Positions 6,469-13,560 of a DNA stretch of 17,531 nucleotides are shown piece by piece. The stretch is taken from the NCBI GenBank assembly GCA_036522155.1, contig DATDGI010000332.1, forward strand, positions 1-17,531. The letters run 5' to 3'. The position numbers and the translations under genes are program-made. The notes under the pieces were generated by a model. That model was not told where the DNA came from. It did not search any database and saw only the letters and a program-made list of their open reading frames with translations. Source of the stretch: UBA9676 sp036522155 (GTDB lineage Bacteria; Actinomycetota; Actinomycetes; Streptosporangiales; Streptosporangiaceae). Within the stretch, counting starts at the first letter, position 1; every line of letters starts with the position of its first letter.

Positions 6469-7356
6469 TCATGCCGTCAGTGCTGCCCGGATCCGGCGTT
6501 TGACCGTGAGGAAATCTTCGGTGTCGACGTCGGCCGCGTGCCGGGGCCGGGGTAGAGGCACGTCGATCACCTCCCGGATGCCCGGCGGCCGCCCGCCCAT
6601 GATGGCCACCCGGTCACCGAGCAGGACCGCCTCTTCGATGTCGTGGGTCACGAAGATGATGGTGATCCGGTACTGCTCCCACATGCGCAGCAGGAAATCG
6701 TGCATGCGGACCCGGGTGATGGCGTCGAGCGCGCCGAACGGCTCGTCCATGAGCAGCAGCGAGGGCCGGGTGGCCATGGCGCGGGCGAACGCCGCCCGGT
6801 GCTGCATCCCGCCCGACAGCTCATGCGGGAACGCGTCACTGAACTGGGCGAGGCCGACGGTTTCCAGGATGGCGTCGGCCTCCGCATCCAGTTCGGGGTC
6901 GTCCCGCTCGTCGGTGCCCGCTGCCCGCTGCGCCCTCGGGCCGAACAGGACGTTCTTCCTGGTGGTCAGCCAGGGGAACAGCATCGGGTGCTGGAACAGC
7001 ATGCCCCGGGCGGGCGCCGGCCCGGCCACCGCCCGCCCGGCGACGGTGACTGAGCCCTCGTCGCACTCCAGCGCCCCGGCGACGATGCGCAGCAAGGTGG
7101 ACTTGCCGCAGCCCGAGGGGCCGAGCAGGCAGATCAGCTCGCCGGCGGCGGCCCGCAGGCTGACGCCGGAGATGGCCACTGTCCGCCGGCCAGCCCGGCG
7201 GAACGTCTTGCCGACCGATTCGAGGACCACGTGGGCTGTGCCGCCGGCCGGCAGCTGCTCCGGCCGGTCTCCTGTCATCCCCGGACGGGGCCCGGCGGCC
7301 ACCCTCCCCACGCTGGGGGCTGCCGGGTCCGCGCCTCGCATGGCGTCAGCAGTCAC
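6469..7356 (-). CDS. Sulfonate/taurine-type ABC transporter ATP-binding protein (SsuB/TauB-like)
   Basis: The 295-residue product powers the importer. Motifs seen are Walker A GPSGCGKST (79-87), Q-loop in GMLFQHPMLFPWLT (Gln122), signature ELSGGMQHR (179-187), Walker B LLLMDEP with D-loop GALD (201-211), and H-loop FVTHD (His238). The FPW after the Q-loop and the THDIEEA stretch are typical of the nitrate/sulfonate/taurine branch. The signature is followed by QHR where QQR or RQR is usual; this should be tolerated. The GTG start overlaps the end of the binding-protein gene by 11 bases. An in-frame ATG at 7341 just after that stop is an alternative and would trim five residues. Substrate class is inferred from the neighbouring TauD. 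Confidence 0.92.
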   Translation of the reverse strand: MTADAMRGADPAAPSVGRVAAGPRPGMTGDRPEQLPAGGTAHVVLESVGKTFRRAGRRTVAISGVSLRAAAGELICLLGPSGCGKSTLLRIVAGALECDEGSVTVAGRAVAGPAPARGMLFQHPMLFPWLTTRKNVLFGPRAQRAAGTDERDDPELDAEADAILETVGLAQFSDAFPHELSGGMQHRAAFARAMATRPSLLLMDEPFGALDAITRVRMHDFLLRMWEQYRITIIFVTHDIEEAVLLGDRVAIMGGRPPGIREVIDVPLPRPRHAADVDTEDFLTVKRRIRAALTA

Positions 7357-8440
7357 CTGCGAGGGCCTTCTTCACGAAGGTCGGGTCCACGTGGGCGGCA
7401 ATCACTGCGGCGGACGGCGCTGACGTCAGTCGGCCCTGGCCGACCAGGAACTGCCCCGTCTGCACGTAGGCCCTGACGATCGGGCTGCTCGTGTCGCCCG
7501 GCGCCGACCCGAGCCAGTGCAGTTGCTGGCTGGGCGGGATGAACGGGAAGTTCTTCGTGGCCTGGACGATGAGGTTGCCGGGGACGCCCTGGACCTTGGC
7601 GCTCTGCGCCAGGTACCGGTCCGCCCGTGGTCCGGTGAAATCGCGGGTCGCCTGGACCTCGGCGCACACGTACTTCTGCACCAGCGCGGGATCGCTCTTG
7701 ACGACGCTGTCCGCGACCGCGACCACGTTCAGGCCGGGGATGCCCAGTTTGGCGATCTGCTCCGCATCGATCAGCGGGTGGCCGCCCTTGGTGATCAGCT
7801 GGGCTTCGGGCCCGGCCTGCACGTACGCCGCGGTCACCGAGCCGCCCAGGTAGGCGGCGGCCGCTGCCTGCTCGCTGGCGAAGCCGACGACCTTGACCGA
7901 GGAGGTGAGATGCTCCAGCGCGAGCCAGCCGCGCAGCTCATAGTCCTCCGACGATCCGACCAGCACGCCGACGGATTTGCCGGCCAGCCGGGCCGGTGTG
8001 CGGATCGATGGGGGGACGATCAGCGCGTCGGCGTCGAAGCTCTGCGCGATGACAACGTCCACGCCGGTATGGGTGCCGATGGCGCCGACGACCGGCGGGT
8101 TACCGACCCCGCTGATGGCCGCCAGGCTGCCGCTGCGCATCTCGGCGATCGCGGTGACGCCGGCGTCGAACGGCACGAAATGCAGGTGGGCGGGGATCGT
8201 CTTGGCGAGCGCGGGCTCGCTGGCGATGATGCTGTCGGAGTTCGCGACGGTGCCCTGCCCATAGGCGATGGTGAACCCGGGAAGGGGCGCACCGGGGCTG
8301 CCCTGGGTGACCGCCCAGATCAGGACGGCGAGGACGGCGATCACCGCCACGGCAAGGCTGCCGTAGATCCGTCGCCGCTTGCGCTTATAGACCGGGACCT
8401 GCTTGCGTTCCCGCTTGGTGACTTCGGCTGAAGTGCTCAT
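7346..8440 (-). CDS. Sulfonate/taurine-type ABC transporter substrate-binding protein (SsuA/TauA-like)
   Basis: The 364-residue product has the NMT1/SsuA-like periplasmic fold. It shows FTIAYGQGTVANSD at the mature N-terminus, a FDAGVTAIAEMRSGSLAAISGVGNPPVV segment for ligand contact, LAGKSVGVLVGSSEDYELRGWL across the hinge, and AAYLGGSVTAAYVQAGPEAQL. A basic stretch (KRKRRR) and one membrane helix (about residues 25-44) precede it. There is no lipobox Cys after this helix, unlike most actinobacterial binding proteins, so it is probably held by an uncleaved anchor or cleaved by signal peptidase I. A Shine-Dalgarno AAAGG precedes the ATG. It lies 54 bases after tauD and overlaps the ATPase gene. 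Confidence 0.88.
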   Translation of the reverse strand: MSTSAEVTKRERKQVPVYKRKRRRIYGSLAVAVIAVLAVLIWAVTQGSPGAPLPGFTIAYGQGTVANSDSIIASEPALAKTIPAHLHFVPFDAGVTAIAEMRSGSLAAISGVGNPPVVGAIGTHTGVDVVIAQSFDADALIVPPSIRTPARLAGKSVGVLVGSSEDYELRGWLALEHLTSSVKVVGFASEQAAAAAYLGGSVTAAYVQAGPEAQLITKGGHPLIDAEQIAKLGIPGLNVVAVADSVVKSDPALVQKYVCAEVQATRDFTGPRADRYLAQSAKVQGVPGNLIVQATKNFPFIPPSQQLHWLGSAPGDTSSPIVRAYVQTGQFLVGQGRLTSAPSAAVIAAHVDPTFVKKALAGDC

Positions 8441-8494
8441 GGATCTGCCTTTGTGATCGGGTGACTGGGGACGTCGGCCGCGGTGGCTGGGGCC

Positions 8495-9424
8495 TCAGTG
8501 CGCCGCGCCCGCGTAGTACGTGGCCGCGTCGCCCTTGATCGCGATGCTGGGGCGGCCATCCACGCCTACCGGCACCGGGCCGGCGACGGTCACGCGCTCG
8601 CCGCGGCGGTGCTCGATGCCGTAGTCGAAGATCGCGTAGTGCTGGGTCGCGCGGTTGTCCCAGATGGCCAGATCGCCCACCCGCCAGCGCCACCGGACCG
8701 TCTGCTCGGGGCGGGTCACGTAGTCCTGCAGGATCCGGATCAGGTCACGCGAGGCTTGCGGCGAGAACCCGGTGACGGTACGTGCGAAGCCGCCGAGGAC
8801 CAGGGAGCGCTCGCTGGTCTCTGGGTGCACCCGCACGGCCGGGTGCTCGGTCTCGTAGATGGTGGAGAGGAACTCTTCATGCCGTTCCTGGACCCGTGCG
8901 TCGTCGCGTGCGTCCCGGCTGGTCACCGTCGCGAAATCGTAGTCGTTGGTGTGGATGATTCGCAGCCGGTCGGCCAGCTGACGCAGGTCATCCGGCAGGC
9001 TCTGGTAGGCGGTCACGGTGTTCGCCCAGATGGTGTCCCCGCCCACCGGGGGGATCACGATCGCATGCAGCAGGGTGAAGGCCGGCGGCCGGTCGACGAA
9101 CGTCACGTCGGTGTGCCAGTGGTTGGCGCGGCCGCCCTTGCGTGAGTCGATCTCCTCCAGGTGGGGCTGCTCGGGTGGCGATGAGATCGCCGGGTGGCCG
9201 AGGGTGAGCGGGCCGAGGCGCCCGGCGAACGCGACCTGCCTGGCGTAATCGAGGTCCTGGTCGCGCAGGAAGACCACCTTGTGGTCGAGCAGGGCCCGCC
9301 TGACCTGGGCGAGTTCCTCATCACTGAGTGCGAGGCCGGTGTCGACGCCGCTGATCTGGGCACCGATGTTGCCGGCGAGCTTGGTCACCGAGATGCGGGT
9401 CTGGCGGGCGATGGTGTTGGTCAC
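8495..9424 (-). CDS. TauD/TfdA-family Fe(II)/2-oxoglutarate dioxygenase
   Basis: The 309-residue product should hydroxylate a sulfonate or alkyl sulfate next to sulfur so that sulfite or sulfate is released, as TauD and AtsK do. The iron-binding triad is visible: His104 and Asp106 in NHWHTDVTF, and His262 in NRATQHYAIFDY. The 2-oxoglutarate-binding Arg is Arg277 in RGERVTV, 15 residues after the distal His as in TauD. The GTG start was chosen because the family's N-terminus (MTNTIARQTRISVTKL, then GAQISGVD) begins there and AAAGG lies upstream; the frame further upstream shows no homology. It is the first gene of the four-gene operon, downstream of a leader peptide. The exact substrate is uncertain. 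Confidence 0.93.
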   Translation of the reverse strand: MTNTIARQTRISVTKLAGNIGAQISGVDTGLALSDEELAQVRRALLDHKVVFLRDQDLDYARQVAFAGRLGPLTLGHPAISSPPEQPHLEEIDSRKGGRANHWHTDVTFVDRPPAFTLLHAIVIPPVGGDTIWANTVTAYQSLPDDLRQLADRLRIIHTNDYDFATVTSRDARDDARVQERHEEFLSTIYETEHPAVRVHPETSERSLVLGGFARTVTGFSPQASRDLIRILQDYVTRPEQTVRWRWRVGDLAIWDNRATQHYAIFDYGIEHRRGERVTVAGPVPVGVDGRPSIAIKGDAATYYAGAAH

Positions 9425-9430
9425 GGTAAT

Positions 9431-9440
9431 GCCTTTCGGC
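9431..9440 (-). promoter_or_regulatory. tauD Shine-Dalgarno held in a GAAA tetraloop hairpin
   Basis: On the minus strand GCCGAAAGGC folds into a 3-bp stem closed by a GNRA-type GAAA loop. The AAAGG Shine-Dalgarno of the dioxygenase GTG is partly in the loop and partly in the stem, so folding could lower initiation. Confidence 0.35.
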
Positions 9441-9467
9441 TCGTGGGCGGACGCGAGTGCGGGGCAT

Positions 9468-9544
9468 GGCCGGCCCGGGCATGCCGGTGCCGGCCCGTAT
9501 CCCGGGCGGAGATGGGTGAGATGAGACAGGCTGGCTGGGCCAGC
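9468..9544 (-). promoter_or_regulatory. Leader with mutually exclusive hairpins between leader peptide and tauD
   Basis: A first hairpin, GCTGGC/GCCAGC with a 3-base loop, lies at 9530-9544, just after the leader-peptide stop. Further on, three GC stems compete for the same bases: 9468-9474 with 9489-9495 (7 bp), 9473-9479 with 9501-9507 (7 bp), and 9493-9497 with 9503-9507 (5 bp). Such alternatives are what a transcription or translation attenuator needs. No T-run is visible, so control of translation or Rho access is more likely than an intrinsic terminator. Confidence 0.45.
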
Positions 9545-9572
9545 GCTCAGAGCAAGACGAACGACGGGAGAG

Positions 9573-9653
9573 TCAGGACCGCGGGAGACAGAGCGCACTG
9601 GCCACGAACACCATGTCCACGTAACGGCGCTCGGCCCGGTCGTAGCTCGTCAT
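9573..9653 (-). CDS. Actinobacterial sulfur-type regulatory leader peptide
   Basis: This short frame encodes 26 residues, MTSYDRAERRYVDMVFVASALCLPRS. It matches the pattern of the putative leader peptides found before sulfur-assimilation and sulfonate-transport genes in actinobacteria: a basic stretch, (R/H)VD, hydrophobic residues, then V-A/S-S-A-(L/I/M)-C near the end. Here these are RRYVD at 9-13 and VASALC at 17-22. Two other ATGs, at 9665 (same frame) and 9670 (another frame), are possible starts. The stop lies about 149 bases before the tauD start, and the intervening leader can form alternative hairpins. The single Cys codon near the end would let ribosome stalling report cysteine-tRNA supply. 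The peptide itself probably has no enzymatic role. Confidence 0.72.
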   Translation of the reverse strand: MTSYDRAERRYVDMVFVASALCLPRS

Positions 9654-9678
9654 AGCCCCGAGCATGGCATGCCCAGGC

Positions 9679-9718
9679 CGTATAGTCAATATTATCGATC
9701 GATTAACTAGGATTATAC
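9679..9718 (-). promoter_or_regulatory. AT-rich promoter/operator island upstream of the leader peptide
   Basis: An AT-rich island precedes the leader peptide. It contains the perfect palindrome ATCGATCGAT (9694-9703) flanked by outer inverted GTATA/TATAC elements (9680-9684 and 9714-9718). A -10-like TATACG (minus strand, 9684 to 9679) would start transcription just ahead of the leader-peptide ATGs. The -35 is not clear. It shares the 8-mer TAGGATTA with the island at 4608-4615. Confidence 0.45.
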
Positions 9719-9732
9719 CTGGAACTCCCCCC

Positions 9733-9914
9733 CAGGCGCAGCAGATCAAGGCGATCGGCGGCCAGCCCGACTACGTCCTCGGCAGCGTGCATGCGGTCAC
9801 CCGGGACGGCACCCTGGTGATCGCCTCCGCCCCGGGCAGCCCGAGCTCGCCTCCTTCGCCTGGGGCGCAGCCAACGTCATCCTCGTCGTCGGCGCGCAGG
9901 AGCTGGTCCCGGAC
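9733..9914 (+). pseudogene. LUD-domain (LutC/YkgG-like) protein remnant, frameshifted
   Basis: Two frames together give a recognisable piece of an LUD-domain protein, the family of LutC-type lactate-utilisation subunits. The first frame reads AQQIKAIGGQPDYVLGSVHA followed by VTRDGTLVIASAPGS. After a frameshift near 9837 the match continues as QPELASFAWGAANVILVVG, then AQELVPD. The order fits the conserved core (GSV.AVT..G.LV.ASGSGSQL..Y..GA...I.VVGAQK.VPDL). The 5' end is cut off at the promoter island and nothing recognisable follows VPD. There is no start codon, ribosome site or full domain, so it is a dead fragment, oriented opposite to its neighbours. Confidence 0.7.
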
Positions 9915-9947
9915 CGTCGGCCAGATCGGCGGGCCGGAAGGCATCAA

Positions 9948-9977
9948 GCTGGGCTCTCCTGGAGGGAAGAGCCCAGC
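9948..9977. terminator. Strong hairpin, probable terminator
   Basis: GCTGGGCTCT and AGAGCCCAGC pair perfectly over 10 bp with a 10-base loop. It lies about 55 bases past the stop of the second SnoaL-like gene on the minus strand and just past the LUD remnant on the plus strand. There is no clear T-run. Confidence 0.55.
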
Positions 9978-10032
9978 CGATTGGGTGAACGGCCCGGGCG
10001 CTGACGGGGGCACGGTGCTGCCGGGTCCAGGG

Positions 10033-10440
10033 TCAGGGTGTAAGGGCGGCGGTGACCTGTGCGGTGTCTTCGGAGCTGCGGACGAAGCACGCCTTGCCGT
10101 CACGGAACTTCCAGTAGTGGTGCATGTTCATCGCGACGTGCTTGCCGGTTGCGGTGACGGTGAAGGCGTAGCGGAGGAACACCATGACGTCGCCGTCGTC
10201 GTTGCTGGTGATGGCCAGCGGGGTGAATTCGGTGACCGGCCCGGTGCTGGCGATGGCCGCGAAAAAGCTGGCGACCCCGTCCTTGCCGTGCCGCGGGCCG
10301 TACCAGGGCGCGGTTTCGATCGCCGCGTCGGTGGACCAGTCCACGTCGTCGGTGACCTGGTCGAGGATGGCCTGAAGGTCCCCGCGGCCGAACGCCTCAT
10401 ACATTTGCCTGGCCGTCTGGATGTTCTGCTCGGTGCTCAT
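10033..10440 (-). CDS. SnoaL-like / NTF2-like superfamily protein
   Basis: The 135-residue product fits the SnoaL/ketosteroid-isomerase-like cone fold. The N-terminal helices (QNIQTARQMYEAFGRGDLQAILDQV) are followed by DDVDWSTD, then G..GV..FFAAI, and beta strands including GDVMVFLRYAFTVTATGKHVAMNMHHYWKF. Members of this fold are isomerases, cyclases, hydratases or binding proteins, and the sequence alone does not decide. A GGAG Shine-Dalgarno lies 6-7 bases before the ATG. It follows the other SnoaL-like gene by 27 bases on the same strand, so they are cotranscribed. The two proteins share the fold but little sequence. Confidence 0.85.
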   Translation of the reverse strand: MSTEQNIQTARQMYEAFGRGDLQAILDQVTDDVDWSTDAAIETAPWYGPRHGKDGVASFFAAIASTGPVTEFTPLAITSNDDGDVMVFLRYAFTVTATGKHVAMNMHHYWKFRDGKACFVRSSEDTAQVTAALTP

Positions 10441-10467
10441 GTTTTGCTCCGTTGCGTTTCAGGGGGG

Positions 10468-10893
10468 TCAGGCCCAGAACGCGGCAACGGCGGCCGGGTC
10501 GCCGACGAACTGGTCGATGCTGCGCACGCGGCCGCCGTCCAGGGTGAACAGCACGATCTGCGGGCCGTCCATGGAGCGGCCGTCGGAGCGGGTGGCGCTG
10601 AGCCGCACCAGCACGCTCACCCGGCCTTCGCCGTCGGCCAGGAACGACTGCGGCACCGCGCGCAGCGTGCCGGCCGTGAGCTGGGCGGACTCGGCCAAGT
10701 AGGCGGCGATCTGGTCGCTGCCGCGGTAGACGCCGCCGAGGCGGTCGTCGTTGCGGTGGTGCCAGGTCGCTCCGGGGTGGAGCAGGCCGCCGAGCGCGGC
10801 GAGGTCGGCGTCGGCGAATGCCCGGAAGACGGCGCGGACGACATCGGCGTCGGTGATTGTGGCTGTGGCGGCTGTTTGGGTGCTGGCGGTCAT
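10468..10893 (-). CDS. SnoaL-like / NTF2-like superfamily protein
   Basis: The 141-residue product has the layout of the SnoaL-like fold. A Thr/Ala-rich N-terminus precedes helix DADVVRAVFRAFADADLAAL. Then come GGLLHPGATWHHRNDDRLGGVYRGSDQIAAYL and strands ending in PQIVLFTLDGGRVRSIDQFVGDPAAVAAFW, which is the usual closing strand. Paired His residues in TWHHRND sit where the pocket opens and could be catalytic, but this is not established. A strong Shine-Dalgarno (AAGGAG) lies about 6 bases before the ATG. It starts 68 bases after the HD-GYP/LuxR gene, so that regulator may be cotranscribed with it or may control it. Confidence 0.85.
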   Translation of the reverse strand: MTASTQTAATATITDADVVRAVFRAFADADLAALGGLLHPGATWHHRNDDRLGGVYRGSDQIAAYLAESAQLTAGTLRAVPQSFLADGEGRVSVLVRLSATRSDGRSMDGPQIVLFTLDGGRVRSIDQFVGDPAAVAAFWA

Positions 10894-10961
10894 GACGGCT
10901 CCTTCGCTAATTGCCTGCCAGGAACCGTAGGCAGGCGGTGCTGCCCGGGGCTATCGACCGT

Positions 10962-12530
10962 TCAGTCGATTTTGGCGGCGGCGGCCGGGCCGGTCCTGGC
11001 CGCCAGACCGCGCCGCATCGCGAACATCGCCAGCCCGGCCCGGGTCGAGACGCCGCACTTGGCGTAGATGTGCACCGTGTGGGTGTGCACGGTGGACTGC
11101 GAGATCACCAGCTCGGCGGCGATCTGGCGTTTGGTGGCACCCGCGGCGAGCCGGCGCAGGATTTCCAGTTCCCGCTCGGTCAGGCCGGCTGGCAGGGAAG
11201 GCAGCGCGGGCGGCGGCGCACCGGCAGCGTGCAGTACCGCGCGAACCGCGTCACGGTCCAGCGGCAGACCTGACAGCACCCGTGACGCGGCGGCCAGGTC
11301 CAGCGCGGCCCGGTGCGGCCGCGCCTCCCCGAGCCCGTGGCATGCGTCGGCGGCAGCGAGCAGGCACGCCGCCGTATCCAGCTCGGACCCGCCGACGCCG
11401 GCCGGGTACCCGGACCCGTCAATGCGCTCGTGGTGGCGGCTGGCGATCAGGCCCAGCGGCGCGAGCACCGGCGACCGCGCCAGGATCCGGCCGGTGTGGT
11501 ATGGGTGCAGGCGCACCAGCTCCCACTCTTCGGCCCGCAGCGGCCCGGGCCGCTCCCAGATGCCGGCTGGGACCGCCACCCGGCCAAGGTCATGCAACAG
11601 CCCGGCCCGGTAGACGGCCCGCGCATCGGCCGGCGATGCCAGCTCAGCGGCGGCCCGGGCAAGCCCGGCGACCCCCCGCGAGTGGCCAGTGAACCACGGG
11701 CTCTTCAGGTCGGCGGCGTCCCCGAACCCGGCCAGAGCCTCCTCGAAAGCGGCCTCATCGCTGAACGCGCGCCGCGGCGCCGGCTCGGCGTCGACCACCG
11801 CCGCCCACAGGTCGCCCGGGCTGCAGAGCGCCAGCAACTCGCCCGGCGCATCCTGGAAGATCGCGGCGATTGCGGGGTCGAGCGCGCGCCCGGCCCAGCG
11901 AGCCACCGTCTGGGCCGCGGCCTGGCCGCCGCCGACGGAGTCGAACATCACCGCCGCATACCCGACAGCGGCGAACCGGGACGCCTCGGCGACCTCCGCA
12001 CCGGCCCGGCCGGCCGGGACACCGTGCCCGTCGAAACGCTCGAAACTGTCCAAGACCGCGCGCCGCACCGCCTCCGGCAGCCCCAGGCGGGCCGTCAGAT
12101 CCGCGCCGACCTCGCAGTCCGCCCGCGCCCCCTCGGCCTTCAGCCTCGCCACGCCCGCCGGGCCGCCCATAACCTGCAGGCGCCCGGCATCGATGCCCAG
12201 GCCTGCCAGGAACTCCATGGCCTCGCCCGGCTCAGCCGGGTCGATCAGATCACCCCGGGCACGGACCACGATGTCATCGCCGCCGAACACCGCAGCGATC
12301 TCGTGCGACGTCGCCGCGCAGCCGGCGAACCGCATCAACGTCCCGTAATAGACCTCGCCCTGACCGGGCTCATCGAGCCGGGCCCGCCGGGCCAGCTCCG
12401 TCGCGAGCAAGCACGCGCGCATCGCCTCCCCCGGCGGATGCCCCCGGGTCAGGTCACTGACCACCGACAACGCCGCAACCACGCCCGCCACGCCGGCCGT
12501 CGCCCCCACGACCGCAAGTCTAAAGATCAA
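10962..12530 (-). CDS. Tandem HD-GYP domain protein with C-terminal LuxR helix-turn-helix
   Basis: The 522-residue product links an HD-GYP hydrolase-type domain to DNA binding. The second HD-GYP (about 275-440) keeps the catalytic motifs: His283, HD at 313-314, His342/His345, HHER at 366-369, DGSGYP at 371-376 and Asp396. The first half (about 25-230) resembles a degenerate copy, with ERFDGHGVP where GYP belongs but no HD pair. Residues 449-510 form a LuxR-type helix-turn-helix (LTERELEILRRLAAGATKRQIA, then STVHTHTVHIYAKCGV). Cyclic-di-GMP or related phosphodiester hydrolysis is known for HD-GYP domains, but this subfamily's substrate is unproven. The TTG start is uncertain. A -10-like TAGACT (12517-12522) would favour a leaderless GTG at 12509. 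The downstream SnoaL genes are likely targets or partners. Confidence 0.85.
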   Translation of the reverse strand: MIFRLAVVGATAGVAGVVAALSVVSDLTRGHPPGEAMRACLLATELARRARLDEPGQGEVYYGTLMRFAGCAATSHEIAAVFGGDDIVVRARGDLIDPAEPGEAMEFLAGLGIDAGRLQVMGGPAGVARLKAEGARADCEVGADLTARLGLPEAVRRAVLDSFERFDGHGVPAGRAGAEVAEASRFAAVGYAAVMFDSVGGGQAAAQTVARWAGRALDPAIAAIFQDAPGELLALCSPGDLWAAVVDAEPAPRRAFSDEAAFEEALAGFGDAADLKSPWFTGHSRGVAGLARAAAELASPADARAVYRAGLLHDLGRVAVPAGIWERPGPLRAEEWELVRLHPYHTGRILARSPVLAPLGLIASRHHERIDGSGYPAGVGGSELDTAACLLAAADACHGLGEARPHRAALDLAAASRVLSGLPLDRDAVRAVLHAAGAPPPALPSLPAGLTERELEILRRLAAGATKRQIAAELVISQSTVHTHTVHIYAKCGVSTRAGLAMFAMRRGLAARTGPAAAAKID

Positions 12531-12545
12531 TAGACGGGCAGCCCG

Positions 12546-12815
12546 CTAAACAGGCAACAAGCCACGCCAGCGGAGCTCCTGCCAGCTAATGCGCTCCTCT
12601 GGGGGTGGCGGACCGTCCCTCTGGTAGCGCTCGACACGTGCCAGGAACTCTCGCTGAGCGTCGGGGTCGCGCCAAGCGTCGGCCTCGAACCACCAGCGCC
12701 GTACCGTCTGTAGCAGGGGGGTGAGGTCGCCGTGCTCGCGGGCCTCCTCGAACGCCTTGTCTAGGTCAGTGTCGTAACGCAGCAGCACCTCGGGGTCGGC
12801 GTTGGCGGCCAGCAC
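12546..12815 (-). CDS. DUF6247-like small protein, start uncertain
   Basis: The frame encodes about 89 residues from a GTG, with an N-terminal PAAIRAVLAANADPEVLLRY stretch that actually begins some codons earlier. PAAIRA(V/A)L, then a Y/F..DLD.A...A...DL..L...V..WW segment, fit DUF6247, a family of small actinobacterial proteins of unknown function often near toxin-like genes. The usual N-terminus (short, with D-PAAIRA) would lie in the region where the truncated MFS gene ends, and no clean start or Shine-Dalgarno is present there. The MFS frame overlaps the first part. The gene may thus be 5'-truncated or expressed from the GTG at 12815. It ends 15 bases before the HD-GYP gene's TTG. Confidence 0.6.
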   Translation of the reverse strand: MLAANADPEVLLRYDTDLDKAFEEAREHGDLTPLLQTVRRWWFEADAWRDPDAQREFLARVERYQRDGPPPPEERISWQELRWRGLLPV

Positions 12816-13431
12816 GGCGCGGATCGCCGCCGGGGTGCATGCGGGCCGCGCAGATTCGGCAGGAAGGGCAGAACGGCGGCGAACACCAGACAGGATGCGG
12901 CGTTGGCCAGGAACAGCGCCTGGAACGAGCCGGGGTGATGCACGCTGGCGACCACGGCGCCGACCGTGGTGCCAACGCCGAGCGCGGCGTTCTGAAGGGT
13001 GAAGTTGATCGCGAACGCGCGCTGCTGGGTGGCCGGTTCCGGGGTGAGCCCGGCGATCATCGTTCGCAGCGCTGGGAACATCGGGGTCCAGGTTGCGCCG
13101 TACAGCAGCATGACCGGCAGCGCCGTCGTCGCGTCGTGCGCCCAGGCCAGCAGCACCTGGGCGGCCGCCTGGCCAACCAGGATGCCTGACAGCACAGAGC
13201 GGGCGCCCAGCCGGTCGAGCATGATCCCGGAGATGGGCACCACAACCAATCCGGCCACGGCCGAGCAGGCCAGGAGGGCCCCGACGACCGGGAGGGCCAG
13301 GCCCCCACCTGATGCAGGTAGATGAGGGTGAACGCGATGACCAGGCCCGTTCCGGCCATGGACACCGTGTTCCCGGCGAGGAACAGGCGCGTTACCGGGG
13401 GCAGCCGGGCGGGAGAGGACACACCTGACAT
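12761..13431 (-). pseudogene. MFS transporter, half-length and frameshifted
   Basis: The ATG at 13431, behind a good GGGAGGG Shine-Dalgarno, opens a frame reading MSGVSSPARLPPVTRLFLAG, then a helix ending in TLIYLHQV. The homologous sequence then continues in another frame: GGLALPVVGALLACSAVAGL, the motif-A loop GIMLDRLGARSVL, and helices to FLANAASCLVFAAVLPFLPNLR. The shift maps to a run of five C (13302-13306; G on the coding strand), where six would restore the frame. The gene stops being MFS-like after about six membrane helices near 12855. The remaining frame to the stop at 12761 is a shadow of the DUF6247-like gene. A normal transporter would have 12 helices, so this is a remnant of a drug- or metabolite-exporter type gene. 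Confidence 0.75.
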
Positions 13432-13560
13432 CGATCAACCCTCCCGGCCCGGCGCCCGCTCATCCCCGCAGGTGAGCCGGGACGTGCGCACGGCGCCGCC
13501 CGGGCCTGGCCTGCGAGGGCTTCCGGTGGTCACGGCGGCAGGCAGACCGGCGACCATCAC

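Noticed and set aside
10953..10970. Hairpin ATCGAC/GTCGAT at the HD-GYP/LuxR stop codon as a terminator
   Set aside because: The stem is only 6 bp. The T-run lies on the plus-strand side, the wrong direction for the gene, and the downstream SnoaL genes appear linked.
9664..11067. 467-codon plus-strand frame
   Set aside because: It is antisense to the two SnoaL-like genes. Only its first ~35 codons carry meaning, as the LUD remnant.
11313..12533. 406-codon plus-strand frame opposite the HD-GYP/LuxR gene
   Set aside because: The minus strand has complete HD-GYP and LuxR motifs; the plus frame is a G+C-driven shadow.
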